A stretch of DNA of 64,000 nucleotides from JAWKTT01 sp041398965 (GTDB taxonomy: Bacteria > Planctomycetota > Planctomycetia > Planctomycetales > Planctomycetaceae): NCBI GenBank assembly GCA_041398965.1, contig JAWKTT010000025.1, forward strand, positions 10,724 to 74,723, given 5' to 3'. The first letter of the stretch is position 1. Each line of letters starts with the position of its first letter. Position numbers and translations under genes: made by a program. This document shows positions 45,225 through 54,289 of this stretch, piece after piece. The notes beneath the pieces are model-generated. The model was not told the origin of the DNA and searched no databases. It worked only from the letters and a program-made list of their open reading frames with translations.

Positions 45225-45983
45225 ATGCCAGTTGTAGAACTCCGACTTCACCGAGCTTACAAGGCAGCATCGCTGATACGCAGCGCGGTCGAAGCGGATT
45301 GCGGCCTGGACGAAATAGACTGGACAAACGACACCGTACTGGGGGCACTCGTCAAATACTCGAAAGACACGCTTCTACACTACTATATCTATGCGACGAT
45401 CGCTGTTTATGAGCGTCGATATTTTCGGAAATGCGTCGACGACGACGAGCAAATTAAACAGGCGTGTGATGTGTTTCGCGCATACGATCTTTCTTTCACT
45501 CCATTTGCCAACACGAACAAATGCAAGGACGATCAATATTTTTCGTGGTTTCAGCAAAATGAAGAAAACTTCGAGACGTTTTGGGAGATGCTGACCGACG
45601 AGGTTTTTCAACTTCTCTTTCGGGATCGATCATTCCTTTTGAAATTCAACTGCCAGGTTGCGGACCACTTGCGATCGGGGGCTGTATCGATTCCCGATAA
45701 CTTCATTGCTCACAATGGATTCTTAAAACGAGATGGCTTCTTCCCCGCGTGGCTGAAACGTGCAATATTCCACCGCGACCAAGGGCTCTGCGTGTTGTGC
45801 CAATCGGACCTGACATCGTTGTTTCATGCGGACACGAAGGTTCACTTCGATCATATGGTCCCGTTGGCGTCATGGGGATTCAATGATCCATGCAACCTAC
45901 AGTTGCTCTGCCAGTCGTGCAATCTGTCAAAGGCTGGCTCCAATTCAAAGACCTCTGCCAAATACATACCGTTCTGGACATAA
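45225..45983 (+). CDS. HNH endonuclease-domain protein (cassette 3)
   Basis: 252 residues from ATG 45225. The N-terminal about 170 residues are helical and unassigned. The C-terminal HNH domain is clear: CVLCQSDL, FDHMVPLASWG (catalytic His), NPCN-like asparagine (DPCNLQLLC) and CQSCN, i.e. two CxxC zinc knuckles around a His/Asn beta-beta-alpha fold. Such proteins are nucleases in restriction or phage defence and in toxin systems. Flanked on both sides by attC-like sites; base composition is lower in GC than the surrounding housekeeping genes, consistent with transfer. Confidence 0.8.
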   Translation: MPVVELRLHRAYKAASLIRSAVEADCGLDEIDWTNDTVLGALVKYSKDTLLHYYIYATIAVYERRYFRKCVDDDEQIKQACDVFRAYDLSFTPFANTNKCKDDQYFSWFQQNEENFETFWEMLTDEVFQLLFRDRSFLLKFNCQVADHLRSGAVSIPDNFIAHNGFLKRDGFFPAWLKRAIFHRDQGLCVLCQSDLTSLFHADTKVHFDHMVPLASWGFNDPCNLQLLCQSCNLSKAGSNSKTSAKYIPFWT

Positions 45984-45988
45984 TGACT

Positions 45989-46080
45989 GCATAACAAAGC
46001 GTTCGACACGGAGCCGCGGATCGGGCGGCTTTGGAATGGAAACTTAACTTGCCGCGGCCCGGTCAACGCGAACGTTCGCT
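45989..46080 (+). repeat. attC-like site 3
   Basis: 92 bp. Left GCATAAC (45989-45995), right GTTCGCT (46074-46080). Inner arms AAAGCGTTCGACACGGAGCCGCGG and CCGCGGCCCGGTCAACGCGAACG pair over most of their length with an extra base on one side. Confidence 0.65.
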
Positions 46081-46095
46081 GGTTCGGGCTGACTC

Positions 46096-46377
46096 ATGAT
46101 GAAATATGAAGATCATCAAAACGACATCGCATCAGACCGCCACAAGTCGCTGTCCGATGATGATCTGCGGAAACGCATTCAAGACCTTTCGCAAATCGGA
46201 GGATCAAACCCAGGTCAAATAAATCAGGCGAACCAGATCGTGACCGAATACCGTCGCGAACTGGATGCCCGTCAAAATGCCAAACATTATTGTTGGACTG
46301 TGGTTGCTGCGATTGCGGCGGTTCTGTCGGTGCTGATCGGAATTGCTTCAATTCTGATCGCAAAGAACGTGCTGTAG
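46096..46377 (+). CDS. Small single-pass membrane protein (cassette 4)
   Basis: 93 residues. The soluble helical N-terminus (about 1-62) contains LSDDDLRKRIQDLSQI and a QAN...TEYRRELDAR helix; one transmembrane helix at about 67-90 ends the protein. No family recognised. Preceded by an attC-like site; instead of a following attC site there is a 140-bp stretch with no clear structure, and then the group II intron remnant. Confidence 0.55.
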   Translation: MMKYEDHQNDIASDRHKSLSDDDLRKRIQDLSQIGGSNPGQINQANQIVTEYRRELDARQNAKHYCWTVVAAIAAVLSVLIGIASILIAKNVL

Positions 46378-46519
46378 ACAGCGTGATCCAAACGGCAAAC
46401 TGGCTGCAAAAAAACGCAAGCCACAGTGCAAAACACTGAACGATCAACCAACGGTTCGTCGCCTGTTGATATTCTTATTGGCCCAACTTCGGAACCTCGT
46501 TCCAATGCCAAAGAAACCA

Positions 46520-47180
46520 GCGAATCGGGTAAGGGGCATCCTTGCGAATGACCCTCCCCACACCGCCGGACGTGCGGGGCTGTCGGTGTGCTATCTTTGG
46601 GGGGGGGCGGTCCGAATACGGGGGGCCAATTCAGACATCAACTGCGGCGGTCGCTTCCAGTGAGTAGCGGACTGAAAGCGATTGTCGCCTTTCGCTCCGC
46701 GAAAGGTGTGGAAACACCAACCAGACGCGACTTTCGCGGAGCGAAAGGCGACAAACTAAGGTTGTTCGTCGCTTAGCTTCTGGGGAAGTTGGGTTAGCCG
46801 GCTCGGTGTTGGACTCATGGAGGGCTGCTCCTGTTTGAAATGGATCGCGTCGACTCAAGGCTGGCTGCTCGGCCCGCGCCGCAGCGGTTGATCCCGGTCG
46901 GGACAATGAACCTGTGGTCTCCGAGCCGACGCCGCCTGAACGAGACTGGTAGACATAACCGGAGGGGTTCCCTCGCTGCGAGTTAGCCGATGACTCCTTC
47001 TTGTTCTTCATCGTTCAGCCAATCCCCACTCGATGGGACTTCGAACACCCTTACGGCAACAACCTCCCGGTCGATGCCCGTCTTCGTCTTGTGCTTCCTT
47101 TTTCAGAACGATCAACAGATAATGACCTCCGAAAGTTACCTGTCTCGTACAGGGGACTCCCACCCCACAGCAACACGCCC
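46520..47180 (-). mobile_element. Degenerate group II intron remnant
   Basis: On the minus strand the left end (about 46520-46575) reads as a group II intron 3' end. ACGTCCGGCGGTGTGGGGAG is followed by GGGTCATTCGCAAGGATGCCCC and TTACCCGAT, resembling domains IV/V of bacterial introns (GGTGTGGGGAGGG...CCCTACCCGAT). About 600 bp upstream, segments such as CCCTGTACGAGACAGGTAAC and GGGAACCCCTCCGG resemble domain I. No reverse-transcriptase gene survives between them; a 73-bp hairpin repeat (46682-46754) lies in its place. It is opposite in orientation to the cassette genes. Boundaries are approximate and the call rests on sequence resemblance, not folding. Confidence 0.4.
46682..46754. repeat. 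Palindromic hairpin repeat, copy 1
   Basis: Perfect inverted arms TTGTCGCCTTTCGC...GCGAAAGGCGACAA enclosing CTTTCGCTCCGCGAAAG-type sub-palindromes. The same arms recur at 57359-57410 with a different loop. Probably a REP/MITE-type intergenic element. Confidence 0.8.
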
Positions 47181-47183
47181 CTG

Positions 47184-47272
47184 CCGGGCGTACCGTTGCA
47201 CGCGAGCGGGCGGCGACGTCGGTTATGAAGTCAACTTCACTCGCGCCCGCAGCGTGGGCTTGGTCTTTATGC
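47184..47272 (+). repeat. attC-like site 4
   Basis: About 89 bp. The right end TTGGTCTTTATGC differs by one base from site 2 (TTGGTCGTTATGC). Arms CACGCGAGCGGGCGGCG and CTCGCGCCCGCAGCGTG pair partly. The left end is unclear because the intron remnant abuts it. Confidence 0.45.
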
Positions 47273-47280
47273 GGTAAATC

Positions 47281-47871
47281 ATGTTTGATGCGACGATCGA
47301 CCACATTGAGGCGGGCAGAGTAACGCGGTATCGCTTGCTGTGCGATTCTGTGGCACTTCGCTTTGCTGACGTACTTACCTTATGGCACTCGGATTCGACT
47401 TTTTGCAACTACTACACCGCACTACTAGCTGAATCGCCGTTTGACGCATATCGCTGGGAGACTCCTCCCTTGACAGCAGCGACTGTAAATCAGCCGTTCG
47501 AGTTCGTATTGCTGAATTCTCCCGGCTTCTGCTCGCGAAAAACGGATCGCCACACATACGGCAGCTATTTCACCACCGATGACACCGACCACGGTGTCGT
47601 TTCATTCGCCAATCTCAGTGGCGATGCAACACTTGTTGTCCCATCTCCGCGAGCTGACATCTCGGCATACGGTCATCTTGCCGCCTTCATTCGGAACGCT
47701 CCCAAAGAACAAATAGAAGCATTCTGGCGGGTCCTCAGTAATAGGGTGAAGTCCAATCTCGGCCAGACTCCCGTTTGGCTCAGCACCGCTGGCGGAGGTG
47801 TCGCATGGCTTCATGTGCGTCTAGATTCTCGCCCCAAGTATTACGGCTTCGCACCATATCGAACCGCATAA
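47281..47871 (+). CDS. DUF6940-family protein (cassette 5)
   Basis: 196 residues. Characteristic stretches: ALLAESPFDAYRWETPPL, FEFVLLNSPGF, FANLSGDATLVVPSP and the C-terminal VWLSTAGGGVAWLHVRLDSRPKYYGFAPYR, matching a conserved family I know as DUF6940 with no assigned function. No signal peptide. ATG 47281 lies 9 bp after the right end of an attC-like site. Its stop (TAA in GCATAATAAC) overlaps what looks like the left arm of a further attC-like site (47868 to about 47905), whose right half is missing. Confidence 0.7.
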   Translation: MFDATIDHIEAGRVTRYRLLCDSVALRFADVLTLWHSDSTFCNYYTALLAESPFDAYRWETPPLTAATVNQPFEFVLLNSPGFCSRKTDRHTYGSYFTTDDTDHGVVSFANLSGDATLVVPSPRADISAYGHLAAFIRNAPKEQIEAFWRVLSNRVKSNLGQTPVWLSTAGGGVAWLHVRLDSRPKYYGFAPYRTA

Positions 47872-47917
47872 TAACCCGGTGAACGCCGTCGTTCGGCAGC
47901 ACTTAAAGATCATCCTC

Positions 47918-48370
47918 ATGACGCCTCCAGAAATTCGTGGTTTGTGCCCGCTGATCCAGGTGTTCGACATGCCGACTTCGCTGGCGTTCTATCGGGACAT
48001 CCTGGGATTCGAAATCGTCCAGCAATCGTCTCCCGGAGACAATTGTGATTGGGTGTGGTTGAAGCGTGACAGCGCGGAGCTGATGCTCAATACGATCTTC
48101 GAGTCTGATTCACGACCGGCGGAACTCGATGAGACGCGGAGAAAAAGTCATGGCGACACGGGGTTATTCATTGGAACCCCTGACGTTGATGCGATGTACG
48201 AATACCTGAATGACTGCGGGTTTGCGTTGGGGCCACCCGTCGTGCAACCGTACGGCATGAAACAGCTCTACTTGAATGATCCCGACGGATACGGCATCTG
48301 TTTCCAGTGGACGTCCGCCGAACACAGCGGTGATCGGGAACCGCCGATGGGGCCGGTTTTTGAACCATAG
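47918..48370 (+). CDS. VOC (glyoxalase/bleomycin-resistance) superfamily protein
   Basis: 150 residues from ATG 47918; an earlier GTG would lie inside the half-attC. One VOC module pair: LIQVFDMPTSLAFYRDILGFEIV, WVWLKRDSAELMLN, DVDAMYEYLNDCGF and YLNDPDGYGICFQW. Metal-ligand positions of glyoxalase I are only partly kept (the final Glu position is Gln/Trp here), so it may be a resistance or binding protein instead of an enzyme. It may be the last gene captured at the edge of the cassette array. Confidence 0.75.
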   Translation: MTPPEIRGLCPLIQVFDMPTSLAFYRDILGFEIVQQSSPGDNCDWVWLKRDSAELMLNTIFESDSRPAELDETRRKSHGDTGLFIGTPDVDAMYEYLNDCGFALGPPVVQPYGMKQLYLNDPDGYGICFQWTSAEHSGDREPPMGPVFEP

Positions 48371-48837
48371 TTTGCTGTGGCGGCCGACCGGTTTCAGCCG
48401 CCGTTACCCGATGTCGGCCCAGAATGCTCTTCAGCCCCGGTCTTACCGATTACCAATGCACTGCATGTGAAGAGCGATATTCCAAGATGTCGCCCAATTC
48501 GACACTTCCGATTGGCTTCACCAGTGTTGTTGCCGTTGGATTCTGGGCTCACGTCATTCGACAAAGGGCATTCGGCCATTGGTCGTTTTCAACGGGCTGT
48601 TCGTCGCACGAAAGATACCCTCCGTGCGAGAGAGAGGTGATGCAACGACGATACTGCATTTGCGGCATCGTGGCCCACTCTGGGTGACGTGGAGGAGTCG
48701 GCGATTTGTCGAGGGGGGCTCATCGGGGTGCCCTGGATTTCGTGGCGGCTTGGACTCGGGGGGTTGGGAACGTAGAATCTTTGTGGGTCGGTCGAATGAG
48801 TGGCCCTCCCGCGCACCCTCCAGATGTGTCCCGCCTG
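48371..48837. other. Gap holding a possible repeat end, no recognised gene
   Basis: About 465 bp. GGTCGTTTTCAACGGGCTG at 48581-48599 equals the terminal inverted repeat of the MITE-like family, but I cannot find the other end or the interior nearby. Otherwise nothing recognised. Confidence 0.4.
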
Positions 48838-50016
48838 ATGACAGACTCACCTTTGTTTCCTTTGCTTTCTCCGTTCGACTTCGATCCCCGTACGCGTGTG
48901 GTGTTCGGGGCGGGGTCGATGTCTCAACTTGGCGGAATCGCCCGGCAGTGTGGCGGTGGACGAGTGCTGCTCGTGACCGATGGCGGACTGCGAGATGCCG
49001 GTCACGAGGCACGGGCCTTGACGATCCTGCGAGAAGCCGGGTACGAAGTGCATGTCTTTGACGATGTCCGTCCGAACCCAACGACCATCGATGTCGAACA
49101 GGGGGCTGAGTTCGCGGCACCACTCAAGATTGAACTCATCATCGGGCTGGGTGGTGGCAGCAGCATGGACTGTGCGAAGGGGATCAACTTCCTGCTGACC
49201 AACGGGGGGCGAATGCAGGACTATCGCGGCATCGGCAAAGCGACCCGCCCAATGTTGCCACTCATTGCCATTCCGACCACAGCCGGGACAGGGAGCGAAG
49301 CACAGTCGTTTGCGGTGATCAGTGATGCCGAGACACATATGAAGATGGCATGCGGCGACCGCAAGGCGGCGGCTCGTGTGGCAATTCTTGATCCCGAACT
49401 GACCATGACCATGCCGAGCAGCGTCACGGCGACAACCGGTATCGATGCCATCAGCCATGCGATTGAATCCTATGTTTCGACAAAGCGTAATCCTGTTTCG
49501 CAGTTGTTCAGCAGACAGGCCTGGAGGCTGTTAAGTCGAGCTTTTCCAGCGGTCATCAAGCATCCCGAAAGTTTGGAAGCACGAGGAGCCATGTTGCTGG
49601 GGGCACACCTCGCAGGGTCCGCCATCGAGAACTCGATGCTTGGGGCGACCCATGCCCTCGCCAATCCTCTGTCGGCCCACTACGGGACGACGCACGGCAT
49701 TGCGATTGGGATGATGTTGTCGCATGTGGTCCGCTTCAATGCGTCAGCCGTCCCGCAGTTGTATACCGACCTTGCGATTGATGCCGAGCTTTGCACTCAT
49801 CGCACTGACCCCGAGGCTCCTCGGCGACTGGCGGACTACCTTGACCAACTGACTCAACTGGCAGGGCTCCCCACCTCGTTGTCGACGATCATCGATAGCG
49901 AGGAAATGTTGCCGAACCTGGCTCAGGAAGCTGCTGTTCAATGGACGGGGAACTTCAATCCTCGTCCGGTCGACGCTCAGTCTCTCGAGGAACTGTATCG
50001 ATGCGCACTCACCTGA
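48838..50016 (+). CDS. Iron-containing alcohol dehydrogenase
   Basis: 392 residues from ATG 48838 (ATG 48796 is a longer alternative). NAD(P)-dependent, group III metal-dependent ADH: VVFGAGSMSQLG, the nucleotide loop GLGGGSSMDCAKG, PTTAGTGSEAQ and the metal ligands in GIDAISHAIE (Asp, His) and THALANPLSAHYGTTHG (His, His). The substrate (butanol, 1,3-propanediol, lactaldehyde or similar) is not predictable. Its last 16 bp overlap the start of the following PQQ-type gene, so the two are co-translated. Confidence 0.9.
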   Translation: MTDSPLFPLLSPFDFDPRTRVVFGAGSMSQLGGIARQCGGGRVLLVTDGGLRDAGHEARALTILREAGYEVHVFDDVRPNPTTIDVEQGAEFAAPLKIELIIGLGGGSSMDCAKGINFLLTNGGRMQDYRGIGKATRPMLPLIAIPTTAGTGSEAQSFAVISDAETHMKMACGDRKAAARVAILDPELTMTMPSSVTATTGIDAISHAIESYVSTKRNPVSQLFSRQAWRLLSRAFPAVIKHPESLEARGAMLLGAHLAGSAIENSMLGATHALANPLSAHYGTTHGIAIGMMLSHVVRFNASAVPQLYTDLAIDAELCTHRTDPEAPRRLADYLDQLTQLAGLPTSLSTIIDSEEMLPNLAQEAAVQWTGNFNPRPVDAQSLEELYRCALT

Positions 50017-51287
50017 ATTCGTCACTCTCCCGTCGCGTTCTCCTCGCGCGGTTTCTCCAGACACCGCTCGCCTGTGCAGGGGGATCGTGGATCGTCGCAT
50101 CCCTCTTAGGTGGTGTCGATGGGGCTCATGGCAACGGACAATTGTACGCTGCCGATGAGGCCACCACTCCATCAACGACAGCGCCTGCTGCGGACGACTC
50201 GTTCGCTCCGAAAGGGAGTTGGCCGAACTTTCGGAACGGCCCCCAACTTCGCGGCATCGCGACCACAACTCTGCCGGAAGATATTGCCCTCCGTTGGGAA
50301 CTGCGAACCCCCGATGGCTGCATGTCGACCCCCGCGATTGCCGACGGGCGTGGCTACATCGGCACTCTCAGCGGCGATCTGCTGTGCGTTGACCTGAAAG
50401 ACGGATCGACCCTCTGGAAGTACGTTTCGATCGAGACGGACAACCCCAAAGTCTTTCACCCGGGCTTCTCCAGCCCCGTCACCTTGACGAAGTCGATGGT
50501 GATCGTCGGCGATGACGCGGGGACACTCCATGCTGTCAACCGGTCCACCGGGAAAAAACAGTGGACCTTCGCCACCGACGCCCTCATCGTCGGGGCCGCA
50601 ACTGTCCGAGGTTCAGTGGTCATCTTCGGCTCTCACAATCAACATCTCTACGGACTCGACCTCCAGACGGGAGAAAAACGCTGGGAGTTCGACGCCAAAG
50701 GCCCCATTAACGGCACTCAAGCCATCCTCGATCGAAAGACTTACGTCTCGGGTTGCAGCGAACCGGTCCTGTATGTTGTCGATGCCGAAAAGGGGACCAG
50801 TGAACAGGGGATTCCCATTGAAGACCTGTTAATCGCCACTCCCGCTCTGTACGACGACATCCTCTACTTCGGCACATCCGAAGGACTCGTGATCGCCATG
50901 AACGGCAAGACCGGCAAACAGATTTGGAAGTACGAGACAAAACAGGGTCGAGAAATCCACTCCGCCCCTGCCGTCACCGAAGACTCCGTCATCATTGGAG
51001 GTCGTGATAAGTTGCTCTACTGTCTCGATCGACAGACCGGCAAAGAACGCTGGCTCTTCTCGACGAGGGCCGGCAACGACAACTCCCCCGCCATCGTCGG
51101 CGACCGTGTCTTCTTCGGCTCTGGGGATAAATTCGTGTATGCCGTCGACCTGAAGACCGGCAAGGAGCGTTGGAAATTCAACGCCGGCCAGTCCTTCAAT
51201 GAAAGCAGCCCCGTCATCGGCGACAACTCCCTCATCATCAGCACTGCCCAACCGGATGGCCGCATCCTCTGCTTCGGAGCGAAGTAA
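50001..51287 (+). CDS. Exported PQQ-repeat beta-propeller protein
   Basis: 428 residues from ATG 50001 (GAGGAA ribosome-binding site inside the ADH gene). The leader SRRVLLARFLQTPLACAG looks Tat-like. The body is a seven- or eight-bladed propeller with PQQ-type repeat ends: LKDGSTLWKY, STGKKQWTF, QTGEKRWEF, KTGKQIWKY, QTGKERWLF and KTGKERWKF. No PQQ-dehydrogenase active-site residues seen; many such proteins are BamB-like scaffolds. Overlap with the ADH gene suggests a linked role, possibly periplasmic. Confidence 0.85.
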   Translation: MRTHLNSSLSRRVLLARFLQTPLACAGGSWIVASLLGGVDGAHGNGQLYAADEATTPSTTAPAADDSFAPKGSWPNFRNGPQLRGIATTTLPEDIALRWELRTPDGCMSTPAIADGRGYIGTLSGDLLCVDLKDGSTLWKYVSIETDNPKVFHPGFSSPVTLTKSMVIVGDDAGTLHAVNRSTGKKQWTFATDALIVGAATVRGSVVIFGSHNQHLYGLDLQTGEKRWEFDAKGPINGTQAILDRKTYVSGCSEPVLYVVDAEKGTSEQGIPIEDLLIATPALYDDILYFGTSEGLVIAMNGKTGKQIWKYETKQGREIHSAPAVTEDSVIIGGRDKLLYCLDRQTGKERWLFSTRAGNDNSPAIVGDRVFFGSGDKFVYAVDLKTGKERWKFNAGQSFNESSPVIGDNSLIISTAQPDGRILCFGAK

Positions 51288-51520
51288 GGGGCAAAAGAAG
51301 TCAGCGAGGAAACGGTGGGCGTTGATCGCGAGTTCGATCTCGCTGACGCTTCGGGTTACGATGAAGATGGAAGTTGACGGTGCTCGTGACGATAAGTCGA
51401 GAGTACGCAACTTGAGCAATAGCGCTGTGTGTCGTCTTCAATTGCAGGGGATGTCCCTGCGTCGATCACCGTCGGGCTGTTCCTAATGCCGGGGGGCTTC
51501 TGTTAAACTATTGGGATAAC

Positions 51521-51646
51521 AGCCTGTTGCGGGGCAGGCTTTCCAGCCAGACATGGTGCCGTTTGATGTCTCGGCAAAAAAGCCTACGAGATGCTCCTCT
51601 TTGCCCAGATTAAAAATCTGACCCACGGTCGTTTTTCAACGGGCTG
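51521..51646 (-). repeat. MITE-like element, copy 3
   Basis: 126 bp with ends CAGCCTGTTG and CAACGGGCTG (inverted). The interior carries GGTGCCGTTTGATGTCTCGG and CAGATTAAAAATCTGACCCACGG, matching copy 2 in the opposite orientation. It marks the left edge of the frameshift-rich tract. The rest of the 51288-51741 gap shows only a short sequence (CTCGCTGACGCTTCGGGTTACG, 51340-51361) of a type often dispersed in Planctomycetes. Confidence 0.8.
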
Positions 51647-51741
51647 CGAACGAAATTCTTCTCTGACAACTGAACACAGAACGATCAGCACTGCAGAAGT
51701 GTTGGTATGACTCGACGATCAAACATCGAATGGGGCGAGGT

Positions 51742-53919
51742 ATGTTGAAGCGACCAAAAAGTGGGGGATGGAAGGCGATCTGGTACAGCCTGCGTCTGGC
51801 CCGGCGAGTCGGCTGGTGGAAGATGCGGAAGGCGATGCGAGGGAAGAACACCTGCAAGACCAGGCGGTCGGCATGGGTGGTCAACTTGGCGGGATGGTGA
51901 ATGAAGGGGGTCATCCTCCCCGAAGTCTGCAAGAAGTTTCCAGGCGATGGCGTCCGACATGCAGGGGGAATGCACCCCGAATTTTTCGCGAAGACTTCGA
52001 TCCAGCAACTTCGTGCGATGTCGCCGCGGCGTCAGTTGGAACACTCCGGTCGACTGACGCAGCCGATGTTGCTGAAGCAGGGAGCAACCCACTATCAGCC
52101 GATTTCGTGGGACGAGGCGGATCATCGTCGTGCGTGCCGCCTGGCGCGCAGGGTTGTATTGCCCAGAGCGAAGCTTCTTCATGCGAGTGGTCGGGCCCTC
52201 GAATGAGGCGGGGTTCCTCTTGCAACTGCTCTCGCGAGTCTTCGGGACAAACTACGTCAATAACTGTTCATTACTGCCATCAGGCGAGTGGAGGACTGGG
52301 GATGACGCTCTGGGACCGGAGCGGGACCGTCAAACTCGAAGACCTCAGGGACAAGAGACCTCTGCCATCTGGTCAGGCGAATCCGTCATCGAACCATCCG
52401 CGACTGATGCTGAGCGCTGATAACCTCCGTCGACGCGGCGGGAAGATTTATTCGCCTCCGCTAACCCGCTCAAGGAACTCGGCCTCACCCAACTTTCGTC
52501 CTGAGTGATGTGCGGAGTCTGCTCTTCGGGACCGAGATTGCCGCTTTCGTATGTGCAACCCCACAGGGGTGACCTCGGCTCCTCACCGGTATCGCGAAGG
52601 AAGTGCTCGAAGGCAACGGCCAGTCGACTGACTTCATCTCCCGACACACGAAGCGGTTCTGGTTGACTTTGAACGAACAGTGCAGGACTTCGTGGGACGC
52701 GATTGTGGCGGACAGCGGAGCTGATCGCGAGACGATCACGCAAATCGCCGACCAGCACCTGAAAGCGAAGAATGTCGTCATCGGATGGTGCATGGGGATC
52801 ACCCATCTGCATGGCACCAACAACGTGCAGGCGATTGTGCAACCCCGCGTTGTTGCGGTGATGGTTGGTCGCGAGCATGCCGGACTGATGCCGATTCGTG
52901 GGCATGGGCAACGTGCAAGGGTTGGGAACTGTCGGCGTGACCCCGGCTCTTAAGGGCGATGCTGATGCAGATCCAGCCTGACTCGGGATCGAAGTGCCGA
53001 AGTCGCCGGGTACGACACGATGGTCGCGGTGGCGGCTCATCGAGGAGAAATGGACTTTCGTTCAATCGGGAGGCAACTCTGTATGGCAGCAATCCCGCGG
53101 CAGAGTATGTCCGCCTGCGAGGCGATGATAGATCAAAACGCCATCGTCTATCTGCGTCCACGACTGAACACCGGCCATGCCTGGAACTGGCCAGACCTCT
53201 ATCCTGCCAGTGCTGGCTATTTTCGTGATGAAGAGTCTCAGAAGACCTTCAAGAATCGATGTTCAGTTTCGTGAGACTGAGTGACGGCGGACCCGAACTG
53301 TCCGTATCCACGTAGTTGCCCTGTTCTTTAGCAGACATCGGCTGGGCGATCGCCGATAACAACCGTCTGGTCTGGTCGGGAACTGGAGACTACCAGAAAT
53401 TACATAAATCCACGGCGGACATCGTCCCCGGTTATGTCGGACTCAAAGTGAACTCGACGTTCGGCCAAGGAATTCCATGTCTCCGAACCGAGCCGATTCT
53501 GGGACTACACCTCTCGACCTTCAGGAAGGCACGGGTTCAACGGTCCATGATCCCGTTCCTCTCAGCGGGAGCAGAGTGACAGCGGCAGCATCACGTTGAT
53601 GACGCTCCGTTCGGAGGGTCAGGTCCAACAGCGTCGTCTACGATGAATAAAGACCTGTACTGTACATTGAGCGTCGTGATGTCATCCTCATGAATTCCGC
53701 AGACATCACCCGGCTCGGGCTGCAACCAGAGCAACGAGTCCGTATCAAAAGGTTGCCGGAGAGATGCGGTATATCCGCTCGAGGTCTGATGACCCGAGCC
53801 GGCAACGCGGCGATGTATTATCCCCGAGTCCAACGTGTTACATCTCGTCGATCTCCTCTCGAAGACCGCCTTCAAGCTCGGTCGCCATCGAGACTAGCCG
53901 GACAGTCCAGGCGAGGTGA
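51742..53919 (+). pseudogene. FdhF/YdeP-family molybdopterin oxidoreductase, multiply frameshifted
   Basis: From MLKRPKSGGWKAIWYSLRLA (ATG 51742) to the C-terminal AFK..VAIETSRTVQAR (TGA 53917-53919) the whole length of a YdeP-type formate-dehydrogenase-like protein can be followed through shifting frames. GMGGQLGGMVNEGG; PEFFAKTSIQQLRAMSPR; THYQPISWDEA; SSNEAGFLLQLLSRVFGTN; NASNHPRLM-like text; FGTEIAAF; AKNVVIGWCMGITHLHGTNNVQAIV; HAGLMPIRGHG; NTGHAWNW; MNSADITRLGLQPEQRVRI; GNAAMYYP. At least ten indels are needed. Family members bind bis-MGD and act on unknown substrates. Substitutions look conservative, so decay (if real) is recent. Confidence 0.8.
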
Positions 53920-54289
53920 CGACAAAGTAGCACCCATACCTCCGCAGGGTCTGCTGTGCGAACCGATAATAGGGCATCCACCTGAACACGGTCCGGCACA
54001 GCGGCCCCAACGGGCCACGGGCTAAACCGGGCATGAACAGTGGGAAGTGAGGCTTCGACCACAAGAACAGAGTCAACTTAACGGAGTCCCCGAATCACCA
54101 TGATGCACTGAGTTTTGACCTTCGCCGAATGCCTGGGTTGCTATAACGGCGACAGTTGCGGCGATGTCGTGTGCTTCCGGTGTCTGGCTGGTGTTGCGTC
54201 AGACAGAGTTACTGCGACGGGGATGCGTTAAGTCATACGGTGTCGTCTTTAAATTGGTGATCATGCTTCGCATCCGCCGCCGCCTCGCG

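Noticed and set aside
53838..54076. Minus-strand frames between the YdeP and ABC-permease remnants
   Set aside because: Short, with no recognised family; too little to separate from chance frames in a tract full of indels.
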